From: Erwinia phyllosphaerae
Lineage (GTDB): Bacteria; Pseudomonadota; Gammaproteobacteria; Enterobacterales; Enterobacteriaceae
Direction: 5' to 3'
Assembly: GCF_019132875.1 (NCBI RefSeq)
Contig: NZ_JAHSPF010000003.1
Location: forward strand, 1-64,000
DNA: 64,000 nt
Below the pieces are notes generated by a model that saw nothing but the letters and a program-made list of their open reading frames with translations, searched no databases and had not been told where the DNA came from. Numbering within the stretch: the stretch's first letter is position 1; each line of letters starts with the position of its first letter. Below, one piece after another: positions 35,695 to 45,947 of the stretch. Made by a program: the position numbers and the translations under genes.

Positions 35695-36347
35695 TGAAAA
35701 TGACGCTTTCGCCCGTTGAGGCGCGCATTATCGGCTGTCTCCTGGAAAAACAGGTCACCACGCCGGACCAATATCCTATGTCGCTGAACGGCGTCGTGAC
35801 GGCCTGCAACCAGAAATCAAACCGTGAACCGGTGATGACGCTTGGTGAAACCAGCGTGCAGGATTCGCTGGACATGCTGGCTAAAAAACATCTGATTACC
35901 GCTTTTAGCGGTGCCGGGCAGCGGGTAGTAAAGTACGAACATCGTTTTTGTAACAGCGAGTTCGGCCAGCTAAAACTGTCCCCCGCCGAGTTTGCGCTGG
36001 TCGCCACGCTGCTGCTGCGCGGCGCGCAAACGCCGGGCGAACTGCGTACGCGCAGCACTCGCCTGCATGAATTTGCCGATATGGCCGAGGTGGAGCAGAC
36101 GCTGGAAAATCTGGCGACGCGAGAAGATGGCCCTTTTGTGGTCAGGCTGGCACGCGAGCCGGGCAAGCGAGAAAGCCGCTATATGCATCTTTTCAGCGGT
36201 CAGGTGGATGAAGCGGCGCTGGCCGTTACCGATACAGCGACGGAAAATGGCGATTTGAACGAGCGCGTTGCCGAACTGGAGCGCGAAATGGCAGAGCTCA
36301 GGCAACAGCTGGCAAAGCTTACTGCCATAGTCAACGGTGAAAATTGA
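35694..36347 (+). CDS. yceH: YceH (DUF480/UPF0502), double winged-helix protein
   Basis: This 217-residue protein contains [24 protein letters not shown], split here as two winged-helix halves, with [19 protein letters not shown] and [14 protein letters not shown] in the second. A C-terminal coiled coil ([19 protein letters not shown]) ends it. The function is unknown. It starts on the last base of the rimJ stop. The order rimJ-yceH-mviM-murJ is that of E. coli. Confidence 0.93.
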   Translation: MKMTLSPVEARIIGCLLEKQVTTPDQYPMSLNGVVTACNQKSNREPVMTLGETSVQDSLDMLAKKHLITAFSGAGQRVVKYEHRFCNSEFGQLKLSPAEFALVATLLLRGAQTPGELRTRSTRLHEFADMAEVEQTLENLATREDGPFVVRLAREPGKRESRYMHLFSGQVDEAALAVTDTATENGDLNERVAELEREMAELRQQLAKLTAIVNGEN

Positions 36348-36510
36348 CAGCAGGCGCGGCTTACAGAACCGCAACCAGCCATAGCGAGCGCGGCTGAAAC
36401 AGCCTGAGTCAGATGATAGCGGGCGTAGCAGAATCGGATAAGTTAACCGGCGTCGCCGGATGCTGAAATAACGACAGGGCTTAAGGCCGCATAGTCGCCA
36501 GGAGTGTGTG

Positions 36511-37425
36511 ATGACGTTACGTATAGGGATGGTCGGTTTAGGCAATATTGCGCAAAAAGCCTGGCTACCGGTGTTGGCTAACGCCCGGGACTTTCAGTTT
36601 GTCGGCGCGTTTTCTCCCGGCCAGCAGAAAGCCCGCGCGGTATGCGACAGCTGGCGTATTCCGCTTTACAGTACGCTGGACGGGCTGAGCGACGCCTGCG
36701 ATGCTCTCTTTGTTCATACCTCCACCGCCACGCACTTCAGCATTGTCAAACAGCTGCTGCTGGCGGGAAAAGATGTCTGCGTCGACAAGCCGCTGGCGGC
36801 TACGCTTGCCGAAGCTGAGCAGCTGGTGGCACTGGCGCACAGGCACGGGCGCAAACTGATGGTGGCTTTTAACCGCCGTTTTGCGCCTCGTTATCTTCAG
36901 CTGAAGCAGGTTAACCCTCTCGCTTCGCTGCGCATGGATAAGCATCGCTGTGACAGCGTCGGGCCGCACGATCTTTTCTTTACCTTACTGGATGACTATC
37001 TGCACGTGGTGGATACGGCGCTGTGGCTGGGCGGCGGGGGAACGCTGCAGGGCGGCGTTTTACAAACCAACGATGAAGGCGAAATGCTCTACGCCGAGCA
37101 CCATTTTCATTACGGCAATCTGCAAATCACTACCAGTATGCACCGACGGGCGGGGACGCAGCGTGAATCGGTAGTGGCGATAGCGGACGGCAGCGTCTGG
37201 CAGGTTGATGAGATGCGTGAACTCCGTCAGGAAACCGCTGGCCGCCTGATTATTGAGCCGGTACCGGGCTGGCAAAGCACGCTGGAGCAGCGAGGATTTG
37301 TCGGCGCCGCCCGTCATTTTATTGACTGCGTGCAAAATCAGACTATGCCGCAAACCTCCGGCGAGCAGGCGCTGGCCGCGCAGCGCGTTATTGAAAAGCT
37401 CTGGCGCGACAGCGACAGAGAATAA
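36511..37425 (+). CDS. mviM: MviM, Gfo/Idh/MocA-family oxidoreductase
   Basis: This 304-residue NAD(P)-binding protein has the N-terminal Rossmann motif GMVGLGNIAQKAW and the EKP-like signature in VCVDKPLAATLAEA. A C-terminal alpha/beta domain includes HDLFFTLLDDYLHVVDTALW with conserved Asp and His. The gene name comes from a Salmonella virulence locus; substrate unknown. AGGAG lies upstream of the ATG at 36511; the GTG at 36508 is an alternative. It precedes murJ as in E. coli. Confidence 0.93.
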   Translation: MTLRIGMVGLGNIAQKAWLPVLANARDFQFVGAFSPGQQKARAVCDSWRIPLYSTLDGLSDACDALFVHTSTATHFSIVKQLLLAGKDVCVDKPLAATLAEAEQLVALAHRHGRKLMVAFNRRFAPRYLQLKQVNPLASLRMDKHRCDSVGPHDLFFTLLDDYLHVVDTALWLGGGGTLQGGVLQTNDEGEMLYAEHHFHYGNLQITTSMHRRAGTQRESVVAIADGSVWQVDEMRELRQETAGRLIIEPVPGWQSTLEQRGFVGAARHFIDCVQNQTMPQTSGEQALAAQRVIEKLWRDSDRE

Positions 37426-37552
37426 CGTGTAACAATCGAATATGGTTATTTAGCGCTATATCAGTAGACTATGCCCACTTTCAGGCGGTTTGCCCGTGGC
37501 CGAGTAATTACCGTGGCCCGAGCCGCATCCTTGCAAAAAAATCAGGAAGAAA

Positions 37553-39091
37553 ATGAACCTGTTGAAATCACTGGCAGCGGTCAGCTCGATGACCCTGTTT
37601 TCTCGCGTGCTGGGATTTGCGCGCGATGCCATAGTGGCGCGCGTTTTTGGCGCGGGAATGGCAACCGACGCCTTCTTTGTCGCCTTTAAGTTACCCAATT
37701 TGCTGCGCCGTATCTTTGCTGAAGGCGCGTTCTCCCAGGCTTTTGTGCCCATTCTTGCCGAGTATAAAAGTAAGCAGGGCGAGGAAGCGACGCGGGTTTT
37801 TGTCGCTTACGTTTCCGGTTTGCTGACGCTGGCGCTGGCGATTATCACGCTGGCCGGGATGTTTGCCGCGCCGTGGGTGATTCTGGTTACCGCACCGGGC
37901 TTTGCCGATACCGCCGATAAGTTCGCGCTGACTTCGGCGCTGCTGCGCGTCACCTTCCCCTACATCATGCTTATCTCTCTGGCCTCGCTGGCGGGCGCAA
38001 TCCTCAATACCTGGAACCGTTTTTCCGTTCCGGCCTTTGCGCCCACGCTGCTGAATGTCAGCATGATCGGTTTTGCGCTGTTTGCCGCACCGCATTTTCA
38101 TCCGCCGGTGATGGCGCTGGCCTGGGCCGTCGTGGCTGGCGGCGTGCTGCAGCTGGGCTATCAGCTGCCGCATTTAAAGAAAATCGGCATGCTGGTGCTG
38201 CCGCGCCTGAATTTGAAAGATGCGGGCGTCTGGCGAGTGATGCGCCAGATGGGGCCAGCGATACTGGGCGTTTCCGTGAGCCAGATTTCGCTGATCATTA
38301 ACACTATTTTTGCCTCTTTTCTGGTTTCGGGCTCCGTTTCCTGGATGTATTACGCCGACCGTCTGATGGAGTTTCCTTCCGGCGTGCTGGGCGTGGCGCT
38401 CGGTACCATTCTGCTGCCTTCGCTGGCGAAAAGCTTTGCCAGCAACAATCACCAGGAATATAACCGCCTGATGGACTGGGGATTACGTCTCTGCTTCGTG
38501 CTGGCGCTGCCGAGCGCGGTGGCGCTGGGGATTATTGCCAAACCGCTGACTATTTCACTGTTCCAGTACGGCAAGTTTTCCGCTTTCGATGCCGCAATGA
38601 CCCAGCGCGCGCTGGTCGCCTATTCGGTGGGCCTGATGGGCCTGATCGTGGTAAAAATCCTGGCGCCGGGCTTCTATTCGCGGCAGGACATTAAAACGCC
38701 GGTAAAAATCGCCATTATTACCCTGATAATGACGCAGCTGATGAACCTGGCGTTTATTGGGCCGCTGAAGCATGCGGGTCTGGCGCTGTCGATTGGTCTG
38801 GCGGCCTGCCTGAACGCCTCGCTGCTGTACTGGCAGCTTAGAAAGCAGAAAATTTTCCAGCCGCAGCCCGGCTGGTTTAGCTTTCTGCTGCGGCTGGTGA
38901 TTGCCGTGGTGGCGATGGCGGCGGCGCTGGTGGGCATTCTCTGGGTGATGCCGGACTGGGCGCAAGGCAACATGCTGATGCGCTTACTGCGGCTGGCGGC
39001 AGTCTGTGCCGTGGGCGGCGGTGTCTACTTTGCGGTACTGGCGCTGCTGGGTTTCCGCGTGAAAGATTTCGCCCGCACAACAACCGCCTGA
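37553..39091 (+). CDS. murJ: Lipid II flippase MurJ
   Basis: This 512-residue inner-membrane protein has 14 predicted helices of the MOP superfamily. [18 protein letters not shown] at the start carries the conserved Arg and Asp of the cavity. [23 protein letters not shown] and [22 protein letters not shown] follow. MurJ moves lipid II across the membrane for peptidoglycan synthesis and is essential. AGGAAG precedes the ATG. A strong terminator separates it from flgN. Confidence 0.97.
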   Translation: MNLLKSLAAVSSMTLFSRVLGFARDAIVARVFGAGMATDAFFVAFKLPNLLRRIFAEGAFSQAFVPILAEYKSKQGEEATRVFVAYVSGLLTLALAIITLAGMFAAPWVILVTAPGFADTADKFALTSALLRVTFPYIMLISLASLAGAILNTWNRFSVPAFAPTLLNVSMIGFALFAAPHFHPPVMALAWAVVAGGVLQLGYQLPHLKKIGMLVLPRLNLKDAGVWRVMRQMGPAILGVSVSQISLIINTIFASFLVSGSVSWMYYADRLMEFPSGVLGVALGTILLPSLAKSFASNNHQEYNRLMDWGLRLCFVLALPSAVALGIIAKPLTISLFQYGKFSAFDAAMTQRALVAYSVGLMGLIVVKILAPGFYSRQDIKTPVKIAIITLIMTQLMNLAFIGPLKHAGLALSIGLAACLNASLLYWQLRKQKIFQPQPGWFSFLLRLVIAVVAMAAALVGILWVMPDWAQGNMLMRLLRLAAVCAVGGGVYFAVLALLGFRVKDFARTTTA

Positions 39092-39112
39092 AAACAGCGG
39101 TAAAACAAAAGC

Positions 39113-39141
39113 AAAACCCCGGTCATCTGCCGGGGTTTTTT
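39113..39141 (+). terminator. murJ terminator (bidirectional with flgN)
   Basis: AAAACCCCGG, 7-nt loop, CCGGGG and six T. The A-run on the left lets it serve the convergent flgMN transcript as well. Confidence 0.93.
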
Positions 39142-39202
39142 ATGCGTGGCGCTCAACTGCGCCTTACTTTAAGGCTAACGCTTAACGTATCTTCCTAAAG
39201 AC

Positions 39203-39634
39203 TTACACTTTACGATTCACGTAGCTGCTTGAAGTCGCCTGGCCATCCGGGCCGTAGAAGCTCTGCGTCTGATAAGGTTTCAATACCTCAATCGCCTTTT
39301 CAGTAAAGGAGATTTGATGATTCAGCAGCATGCCGTTGTGCAAATTGGTGTCGCGCAGTTTTACTGTCTGTTCCTGAAGGGCTGACCAGCGACGGGCCAT
39401 TTCTGGCTGACCGCTGTAGGGCGCATAAACGCCAGCCTCTTTCTCCGCGTCGCGGCGCAGCTGCTCAAGAAAATTGAGCGTCGCCAGCAGAGAACCTTTA
39501 TCTTCCGTAATACGCTGCAGTAAGCTGCTGTTGATCTGGCCGCCTGAGAGCTGTTGGTGCTCTGCCGTCATTACGTCAGCCAGACTTTTCAGTACTTCCA
39601 GCATTTTATCAAGCGCGGTCAGCAGCTTAGTCAT
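39203..39634 (-). CDS. flgN: Flagellar export chaperone FlgN
   Basis: This 143-residue helical chaperone binds the hook-filament junction proteins FlgK and FlgL before export. The long N-terminal helical hairpin and LLNHQISFTEKAIEVLKPY with KLRDTNLHNG near the C-terminus fit FlgN. It lies 4 bp after flgM on the same strand, under the flgM sigma28 promoter and read-through from flgA. The C-terminal tail YGPDGQATSSSYVNRKV resembles that of relatives. Confidence 0.93.
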   Translation of the reverse strand: MTKLLTALDKMLEVLKSLADVMTAEHQQLSGGQINSSLLQRITEDKGSLLATLNFLEQLRRDAEKEAGVYAPYSGQPEMARRWSALQEQTVKLRDTNLHNGMLLNHQISFTEKAIEVLKPYQTQSFYGPDGQATSSSYVNRKV

Positions 39635-39638
39635 TTAC

Positions 39639-39941
39639 CTAGTTACCTTCTATAGAGTCTTTGGCCTGCTGAATCAGGGCATCGGCAATTTTGCCGGTAT
39701 CCATTTTCAACTCGCCATTACGGATAGCGCTCTTCAGCTGCTCAACGCGCGCGGTGTTAATATCCTGCGAGCTGGCTTTGGTCAGCTGCGACTGGGCGCC
39801 GCTCAATACTACCTGAGTACCCGACGGGGTAGTTTTCGTTGCTGTCTCTGTCTTTTGGGCCTTGGGCGTGGCAACTTCGGGAAGATCGCGAGGCTGCACA
39901 GTGCTGGCTGGCTTCGTAGGCTGAGTTCTGTCGATGCTCAT
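39639..39941 (-). CDS. flgM: Anti-sigma28 factor FlgM
   Basis: This 100-residue protein has a disordered Thr/Pro/Lys-rich N-terminal half and a C-terminal FliA-binding half (VEQLKSAIRNGELKMDTGKI then ADALIQQA). It starts MSIDRTQP as usual. FlgM holds FliA inactive until the hook is finished, then is exported through the completed hook-basal body. AGGAG precedes the ATG. A sigma28 promoter lies 68 bp upstream, giving the known feedback loop. Confidence 0.96.
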   Translation of the reverse strand: MSIDRTQPTKPASTVQPRDLPEVATPKAQKTETATKTTPSGTQVVLSGAQSQLTKASSQDINTARVEQLKSAIRNGELKMDTGKIADALIQQAKDSIEGN

Positions 39942-40009
39942 ATCTGGCTCCTGTAAGTTCAGGCAAATCGCGGCCTGAATAGCTAAGTGTATTACGTCTG
40001 TTATTTACA

Positions 40010-40036
40010 CTATCGGCAGAGATGAAGCCATCTTTA
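40010..40036 (-). promoter_or_regulatory. Sigma28 (FliA) promoter of flgMN
   Basis: Minus strand: TAAAGATG (40029-40036), 11 bp, GCCGATAG (40010-40017). It matches the FliA consensus closely, inside the flgA-flgM gap and the flgA 3' end. Confidence 0.9.
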
Positions 40037-40041
40037 GCTGT

Positions 40042-40707
40042 TTATAGCGTTATAAGAATATTCCCATCCGGGCCGACTTTACCGCTGACAATCTGTCCCG
40101 AATTCATTCTGACTCTGACCAGCTGCGCGGCGGTCGCATTATTCATGGCGCGCCCCTCGCTGGCAACATTAAAACCGTCTCCGCTGGCAATAACGTTAAC
40201 ATTATCGCCTGCTTTTACTCGCCACGGCTGGCGCACCATCATCATCGTGAGCGGCTGGCCGGGAATAATGTCCCGCAGCGCGATGCCGTCAGCCACGTCG
40301 GCGGCATTAATAACCGCGCGTGCCGGTAACGTATCCAGACGGCCATGTACGACTTTTAAATCATCTGCGGTCAGCGCCGTGCCGCGTACCACCTGGCGGG
40401 CCGCCACCAGATAGTCACCCTCGACCTGAACCTGTACCTGCAGGTAACGACGGTTCTGATCGCAGTTAGCAGCCACGCTCATGTTGCCCCACATCCGGCT
40501 ATTGCCCGGTAAAGAAAATTGTGGAGCCTCACAGGTGGGCCATTGCGTCTGTGGCGTTTTGACCACCACGCTCAGAGTATCGGCGCCCTGGCCGGTTTCT
40601 CCATAGCGCGCTTTAAAAAATTGATTGAGCTGGGCCGTTAAGTCGGCGGCGCTGGCGGACATTGTCGCCATCCCCAGTCCCAGCAGGAAGAAAGTCAAAC
40701 CACGCAT
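40042..40707 (-). CDS. flgA: Flagellar P-ring assembly chaperone FlgA
   Basis: This 221-residue periplasmic protein has a signal peptide (MRGLTFFLLGLGMATMSASA) and a SAF domain with RQVVRGTALTADDLKVVHGRLD. The C-terminal GDNVNVIASGDGFNVASEGRAM region is typical of FlgA. It helps FlgI form the P ring. The ATG at 40707 is preferred because GAGG lies 9 nt upstream; ATG 40716 and TTG 40722 are in frame. It is divergent from flgB. Confidence 0.94.
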   Translation of the reverse strand: MRGLTFFLLGLGMATMSASAADLTAQLNQFFKARYGETGQGADTLSVVVKTPQTQWPTCEAPQFSLPGNSRMWGNMSVAANCDQNRRYLQVQVQVEGDYLVAARQVVRGTALTADDLKVVHGRLDTLPARAVINAADVADGIALRDIIPGQPLTMMMVRQPWRVKAGDNVNVIASGDGFNVASEGRAMNNATAAQLVRVRMNSGQIVSGKVGPDGNILITL

Positions 40708-40862
40708 TTTTTTCATCCTCAATACAACATGGCAACAATTCTACTGACCCCCGCGCAAAGTCAAGGCGCAAATTAACGACGCTTTTTAGCGCTATTCCGC
40801 CGATCGGATTATTCCTGGTCCGCTTATTCTCTCCTCACTGAAATTCAACTTGCGGAGGAAGC

Positions 40863-41276
40863 ATGCTCGACAAACTTGACGCGGCACTGCGGTTTAACAC
40901 CGAAGCGCTAAACCTGCGTGCCCAGCGGCAGGAGATCCTGGCATCCAACATCGCTAACGCGGACACGCCGGGCTATCAGGCGCGCGATATCGATTTTGCC
41001 AGCCAGCTGAGCAAAGTGATGGAGCAGGGCCGGGCGCAGGGAACGGGCATGTCGCTGGCGACAACGTCATCACGCCATATCGCTGCACAGTCGGCGGAAC
41101 CTTCATCAGCGGATCTGATGTACCGCGTGCCTTCCCAGCCTTCGCTGGATGGCAACACGGTGGATATGGACCGTGAACGTACCGAGTTCGCCGATAACAG
41201 CCTGAAGTACCAGACGGATTTGACCGTCATCAGCGGGCAGATCAAAAGCATGATGTCCGTACTACAGGGGCAATAA
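40863..41276 (+). CDS. flgB: Flagellar proximal rod protein FlgB
   Basis: This 137-residue axial protein has the rod signature [22 protein letters not shown] split around the N-terminus, and the C-terminal helix [22 protein letters not shown]. It forms the proximal rod. GGAGGAAG precedes the ATG. It is first in the flgB-J operon, a class II FlhDC-dependent unit in relatives; the promoter lies in the 140-bp flgA-flgB gap but was not resolved. Confidence 0.97.
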   Translation: MLDKLDAALRFNTEALNLRAQRQEILASNIANADTPGYQARDIDFASQLSKVMEQGRAQGTGMSLATTSSRHIAAQSAEPSSADLMYRVPSQPSLDGNTVDMDRERTEFADNSLKYQTDLTVISGQIKSMMSVLQGQ

Positions 41277-41279
41277 TTT

Positions 41280-41684
41280 ATGGCTTTACTGAATATTTTT
41301 AACATCGCCGGTTCGGCAATGGCCGCCCAGTCGCAGCGCCTGAACGTCAGCGCCAGTAACCTGGCCAACGCCGACAGCGTCACCGGCCCGGATGGTCAGC
41401 CTTATGTGGCAAAGCAGGTCGTCTTCCAGACCGACGCGCAGCCAGGCGAAGTAACCGGCGGCGTGCGTGTGTCGCAGGTCGTCGATGACCCAACGCCAGC
41501 AAAACTGGTTTACGAACCGGGTAATCCGATGGCAGACGCCAAAGGCTACGTAAAGATGCCAAACGTCGATGTGGTCGGGGAAACGGTTAATACCATGTCG
41601 GCCTCGCGCAGCTATCAGGCCAACGTTGAAGTACTGAATACCGTGAAACAAATGATGATGAAAACCCTGACCATGGGTCAATAA
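41280..41684 (+). CDS. flgC: Flagellar proximal rod protein FlgC
   Basis: This 134-residue rod protein has the N-terminal [22 protein letters not shown] motif of flagellar axial proteins, in two adjoining parts. [14 protein letters not shown] and the C-terminal [19 protein letters not shown] follow. It lies 3 bp after flgB. Confidence 0.97.
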   Translation: MALLNIFNIAGSAMAAQSQRLNVSASNLANADSVTGPDGQPYVAKQVVFQTDAQPGEVTGGVRVSQVVDDPTPAKLVYEPGNPMADAKGYVKMPNVDVVGETVNTMSASRSYQANVEVLNTVKQMMMKTLTMGQ

Positions 41685-41695
41685 GGAACAGGCAG

Positions 41696-42367
41696 ATGGG
41701 CATTACCGTTGGCGTTAATGAGTCACTTGATAACACAGCTATTACCTCGTCGTCGTCGACTACCGATACCTCGGCAGCCGACCTGCAAAGTAACTTCCTG
41801 ACCCTGTTGGTCACGCAGTTGAAAAACCAGGACCCGACGAATCCGATGGACAACAGCCAGCTGACTACCCAGCTGGCGCAGATCAACACCCTGAGCGGTA
41901 TTGAAAAACTGAACACCACGCTGGGATCGATTTCCGGCCAGATCAACAGCGGACAGTCTTTGCAGGCTTCCACGCTGATTGGTCACGGCGTGATGGTCGA
42001 TGGCTCGCAGGTGCTGGTTGGCAGCAGCCAGACTACGCCGTTCGGCCTTAGCCTGACGCAGGCCTCCACGGCGACTACGGCAACTATTTCTGATTCGTCC
42101 GGCAAAGTGGTGCAAACCATCAACCTGGGCGCGCTGAGTGCCGGTGTCCATACCTTCTCATGGGATGGTTCACAGGCTGATGGCACCACGGCAACAGACG
42201 GTAAATACAGCGTGGCTATCAGCGCCAGCAACGCCAGCGGCCAGCTGGTCGCGCAGCCGCTGAACTATGCATTGGTTAATGGGGTTACTAACGACACCAG
42301 CGGTGCCGTTCTGGACCTCGGCACGATGGGTACGACCACCGTCGCGAATGTTCGTCAGATTATTTAA
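41696..42367 (+). CDS. flgD: Hook cap protein FlgD
   Basis: This 223-residue hook scaffold has an N-terminal NFLTLLVTQLKNQDPTNPMD export and assembly motif. A FlgD Ig-like domain of the Tudor/FnIII type follows, rich in Ser/Thr/Gly (VQTINLGALSAGVHTFSWDG). It caps the growing hook and is lost when FlgK arrives. Gln- and Thr-rich linkers are normal for the family. Confidence 0.96.
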   Translation: MGITVGVNESLDNTAITSSSSTTDTSAADLQSNFLTLLVTQLKNQDPTNPMDNSQLTTQLAQINTLSGIEKLNTTLGSISGQINSGQSLQASTLIGHGVMVDGSQVLVGSSQTTPFGLSLTQASTATTATISDSSGKVVQTINLGALSAGVHTFSWDGSQADGTTATDGKYSVAISASNASGQLVAQPLNYALVNGVTNDTSGAVLDLGTMGTTTVANVRQII

Positions 42368-42393
42368 CTTAACCCCAATTCAGGAATACACAG

Positions 42394-43602
42394 ATGGCAT
42401 TTTCTCAGGCAGTCAGTGGCTTAAACGCCGCCTCCAGCAACCTTGACGTTATCGGCAACAACATCGCTAACTCCGCAACGGTGGGTTTTAAATCCGCTAC
42501 CGTTTCCTTCGCCGATATGTTCGCGGATTCTAAAGTGGGCCTGGGCGTAAAAGTGGCTGCGGTAACGCAGGACTTTAACGACGGTACCACCACTTCCACC
42601 AGCCGTGGCCTGGACGTGGCGATCAGCCAGTCTGGTTTCTTCCGTATGACCGACAGCAGCGGCGCGGTGTCCTATACCCGTAACGGCCAGTTTACCCTGG
42701 ACGCCAACCGCAACATCGTCAACGCCAACGGCCTGCAGCTGACCGGCTATCCGGCAACCGGTACGCCACCAACCGTGCAGACCGGTGCTAACCCGGTTGC
42801 GCTGAGCATCCCAACAACGGCGATGGCGGCTAAATCGACCTCTACCGCAGCGCTGGTGGCGAACCTGAACTCTACCGACAGCGTGCCGACTACCACGCCG
42901 CTGGATATTAACAATACGGCTTCTTACAACAGCAAAGCGTCAATGACCACCTATGACTCGCTGGGTAACGAGCACAACCTGAACCTTTACTTCACCAAGA
43001 CCGGCGACAACGCCTGGACCGTGAACGTGAAGGATGGCAGTGCAGCGGATCCAACGGCGGACGTGGGCACCTTTAACATGACCTTTAACACCAGCGGTCA
43101 GCTGACCTCCACGGCAACCCAGTCGGTATCGCTGGCGGGCCTGAACGGTTCAGCCGCGACGACTTTCTCGCTGGATATGACCGGCAGCCAGCAGCAGAAC
43201 ACCGGCACCACAACGTTTGGTAACCCAACGCAGGATGGCTACAAGCCGGGCGACCTGACCAGCTACCAGATTAACAACGACGGCACCGTAGTCGGCAACT
43301 ACTCCAACGAGAAAAGCCAGACTCTGGGGCAGATCGCGCTGGCTAACTTTGCTAACCCGGAAGGCCTGAAGTCTGAAGGTAACAACGTCTGGTCTGCAAC
43401 CGCGTCTTCTGGTCAGGCACTGATTGGTCTGGCAGGCACCGGTAACCTGGGCACCCTGACCGCAGGCGCGCTGGAATCTTCCAACGTTGACCTGAGTAAA
43501 GAGCTGGTAAACATGATCGTGGCACAGCGTAACTATCAGTCCAACGCCCAGACCATCAAAACTCAGGACCAGATCCTCAACACCCTGGTCAACCTGCGTT
43601 AA
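42394..43602 (+). CDS. flgE: Flagellar hook protein FlgE
   Basis: This 402-residue hook subunit has the axial N-terminus SGLNAASSNLDVIGNNIANS, a FlgE D1/D2 region with SYTRNGQFTLDANRNIVNANG, and the conserved C-terminal helix SNVDLSKELVNMIVAQRNYQSN. Length is close to Salmonella FlgE (403). Codon usage is strongly biased, as expected for an abundant protein. Confidence 0.97.
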   Translation: MAFSQAVSGLNAASSNLDVIGNNIANSATVGFKSATVSFADMFADSKVGLGVKVAAVTQDFNDGTTTSTSRGLDVAISQSGFFRMTDSSGAVSYTRNGQFTLDANRNIVNANGLQLTGYPATGTPPTVQTGANPVALSIPTTAMAAKSTSTAALVANLNSTDSVPTTTPLDINNTASYNSKASMTTYDSLGNEHNLNLYFTKTGDNAWTVNVKDGSAADPTADVGTFNMTFNTSGQLTSTATQSVSLAGLNGSAATTFSLDMTGSQQQNTGTTTFGNPTQDGYKPGDLTSYQINNDGTVVGNYSNEKSQTLGQIALANFANPEGLKSEGNNVWSATASSGQALIGLAGTGNLGTLTAGALESSNVDLSKELVNMIVAQRNYQSNAQTIKTQDQILNTLVNLR

Positions 43603-43623
43603 TTCGGCTAACAGGGGAGTCCT

Positions 43624-44364
43624 ATGGATCACGCGATATATACAGCAATGGGGGCGGCAAGCCAGACCCTCGAACAGCAGGCAGTCACGGCCAACAACCT
43701 GGCCAACGCCTCAACGCCGGGCTTCCGTGCGCAGCTTAACGCGCTGCGTGCCGTGCCGGTGCAGGGCCAGTCGCTGCCAACCCGTACGCTGGTCACGGCT
43801 TCAACGCCGGGGTCGGATATGACGCCAGGCGCGATGGACTATACCGGACGCTCGCTGGACGTTGCTGTTCGTCAGGATGGCTGGCTGGCGGTGCAGGCGG
43901 CAGATGGCTCTGAAGCCTACACCCGCAACGGCAACATGGAGTTAAACCCGGCCGGGCAGCTCACCATTCAGGGCAAGCTGGTCATGGGCGACGGTGGACC
44001 GATCGCCGTGCCGCAAGGGTCGGAAATCACCATTGCTGCTGACGGAACGATTACCGCGCTGAACCCGGGCGATCCGCCGAACGCCACTGTGCAGCTGGGA
44101 CGGCTGAAGCTGGTGAAAGCCACCGGCTCGCAGGTGACTCGCGGTGACGACGGCCTGTTCCGTCCCACCGGTGGGGCACAGACATTGCAGAGCGACCCGA
44201 CCATTCAGGTGATGCCTGGCGTGCTGGAAGGCAGCAACGTCAGCTCTACCCAGACCATGGTCGATATGATCGCTAACTCACGCCGCTTCGAGATGCAGAT
44301 GAAAGTTATCTCCAGCGTCGATGAAAATGAACAACGCGCTAACCAGCTGCTGTCAATGAGCTAA
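43624..44364 (+). CDS. flgF: Proximal rod protein FlgF
   Basis: This 246-residue rod protein starts [19 protein letters not shown] and has [18 protein letters not shown] and [20 protein letters not shown]. The axial C-terminus [19 protein letters not shown] ends it. It lies 21 bp after flgE with GGGGAG before the ATG. Confidence 0.97.
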   Translation: MDHAIYTAMGAASQTLEQQAVTANNLANASTPGFRAQLNALRAVPVQGQSLPTRTLVTASTPGSDMTPGAMDYTGRSLDVAVRQDGWLAVQAADGSEAYTRNGNMELNPAGQLTIQGKLVMGDGGPIAVPQGSEITIAADGTITALNPGDPPNATVQLGRLKLVKATGSQVTRGDDGLFRPTGGAQTLQSDPTIQVMPGVLEGSNVSSTQTMVDMIANSRRFEMQMKVISSVDENEQRANQLLSMS

Positions 44365-44381
44365 GTGCAGAGGAATACAAC

Positions 44382-45164
44382 ATGATTAACTCTTTATGGA
44401 TTGCCAAAACCGGTCTTGACGCTCAGCAAACCAATATGGACGTCATTTCGAACAACCTGGCAAACGTTAGCACCAACGGCTTTAAACGCCAGCGTGCCGT
44501 GTTTGAAGACCTGATGTACCAGACCATTCGTCAGCCTGGCGCGCAGTCTTCTGAGCAGACGACACTGCCTTCCGGTATGCAGATGGGTACAGGTACGCGT
44601 CCGGTAGCGACAGAACGTCTGCACACCCAGGGTAACCTGAACAAAACCGACTCATCGAAAGATGTGGCGATCAGCGGTCAGGGCTATTTCCAGGTGCAGA
44701 TGCCGGACGGCACGCTGGCCTATACCCGCGACGGTTCTTTCCAGACTGACCAGAACGGCCAGCTGGTGACCAACGCCGGTTTCCCGGTGCAGCCTGCGAT
44801 TACTATCCCGGCTAACGCACTGAGCATGACTATCGGCCGTGACGGCGTGGTCAGCGTAACGGTGCAGGGCCAGACTCAGCCGACGCAGGTTGGTCAGCTG
44901 ACGCTGAGCACCTTTATTAACGATGCCGGTCTGGAAAGCAAAGGTGAAAACCTTTACCAGGAAACGCAGGCATCCGGTGCGCCAACGGACAGCACGCCAG
45001 GCAACAACGGCGCGGGCCTGCTCTATCAGGGCTATGTCGAAACCTCCAACGTTAACGTTGCCGAGGAACTGGTAAGCATGATTCAGACGCAGCGCGCCTA
45101 TGAGATCAACAGTAAGGCAATCAGCACATCCGATCAGATGCTGGCCAAGCTGACTCAGCTGTAA
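44382..45164 (+). CDS. flgG: Distal rod protein FlgG
   Basis: This 260-residue distal rod subunit has [40 protein letters not shown] and the C-terminal [20 protein letters not shown]. Its length equals that of Salmonella FlgG (260), where residues around the start of the protein control rod length. Confidence 0.98.
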   Translation: MINSLWIAKTGLDAQQTNMDVISNNLANVSTNGFKRQRAVFEDLMYQTIRQPGAQSSEQTTLPSGMQMGTGTRPVATERLHTQGNLNKTDSSKDVAISGQGYFQVQMPDGTLAYTRDGSFQTDQNGQLVTNAGFPVQPAITIPANALSMTIGRDGVVSVTVQGQTQPTQVGQLTLSTFINDAGLESKGENLYQETQASGAPTDSTPGNNGAGLLYQGYVETSNVNVAEELVSMIQTQRAYEINSKAISTSDQMLAKLTQL

Positions 45165-45236
45165 GTAAAACAGCAGTAACGGCCGGGTTCGCCCGGCTCT
45201 GATAAAAGTTTTCATTCATTATTAAAGGTTAATTCC

Positions 45237-45938
45237 ATGGCGAAGCAAATCTCAATGCCTGGACGCTTGTTGGTAGCCTTAGCGCTGCTGACGCTTAACG
45301 GTTGTGCTTTAGTTCCACGTAAGCCTCTGGTGGAAGGTTCGACAACGGCCCAGCCGCTGCCTGCTTCGCCACCGGTTGTTAACGGTTCCATTTTTCAGGG
45401 CGTGATGCCAATGAACTACGGCTACCAGCCGCTGTTCGAGGATCGTCGTCCACGTAATATTGGCGATACGCTGACCATTACCCTGCAGGAAAACGTCAGT
45501 GCCAGTAAGAGTTCCACCGCGTCTGCGGGACGCGACGGCAGTGCCACTGTGGGCCTGACCGCCGTACCAAGCGCGTTGACCGGCCTGCTGGGCGGCGACA
45601 AAGCTACGCTGGATGGCAGCGGCAAGAATACTTTTGCAGGTAAAGGCGGCGCTACGGCGAACAACACCTTTACCGGCACCATCACCGTGACCGTGAACCA
45701 GGTTCTGCCGAACGGCAACCTGAAAGTGGTCGGTGAGAAACAGATTGAGATTAACCAGGGCACGGAATTTATCCGCTTCTCGGGCGTGGTCAACCCACGC
45801 ACCATCAGCGGCAGCAACAGCGTAATTTCGACCCAGGTGGCGGATGCCCGCATTGAGTACGTCGGCAACGGCTATATCAATGAGGCACAGACGATGGGCT
45901 GGCTGCAACGGTTCTTCCTGAACCTGTCACCATTCTAA
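45237..45938 (+). CDS. flgH: Flagellar L-ring lipoprotein FlgH
   Basis: This 233-residue outer-membrane lipoprotein has lipobox LNGC (Cys23), then [21 protein letters not shown] and [18 protein letters not shown] motif ([19 protein letters not shown]). It forms the L ring with the P ring around the rod. A 72-bp gap after flgG is slightly longer than other spacings. Confidence 0.97.
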   Translation: MAKQISMPGRLLVALALLTLNGCALVPRKPLVEGSTTAQPLPASPPVVNGSIFQGVMPMNYGYQPLFEDRRPRNIGDTLTITLQENVSASKSSTASAGRDGSATVGLTAVPSALTGLLGGDKATLDGSGKNTFAGKGGATANNTFTGTITVTVNQVLPNGNLKVVGEKQIEINQGTEFIRFSGVVNPRTISGSNSVISTQVADARIEYVGNGYINEAQTMGWLQRFFLNLSPF

Positions 45939-45947
45939 GAGGTTAAA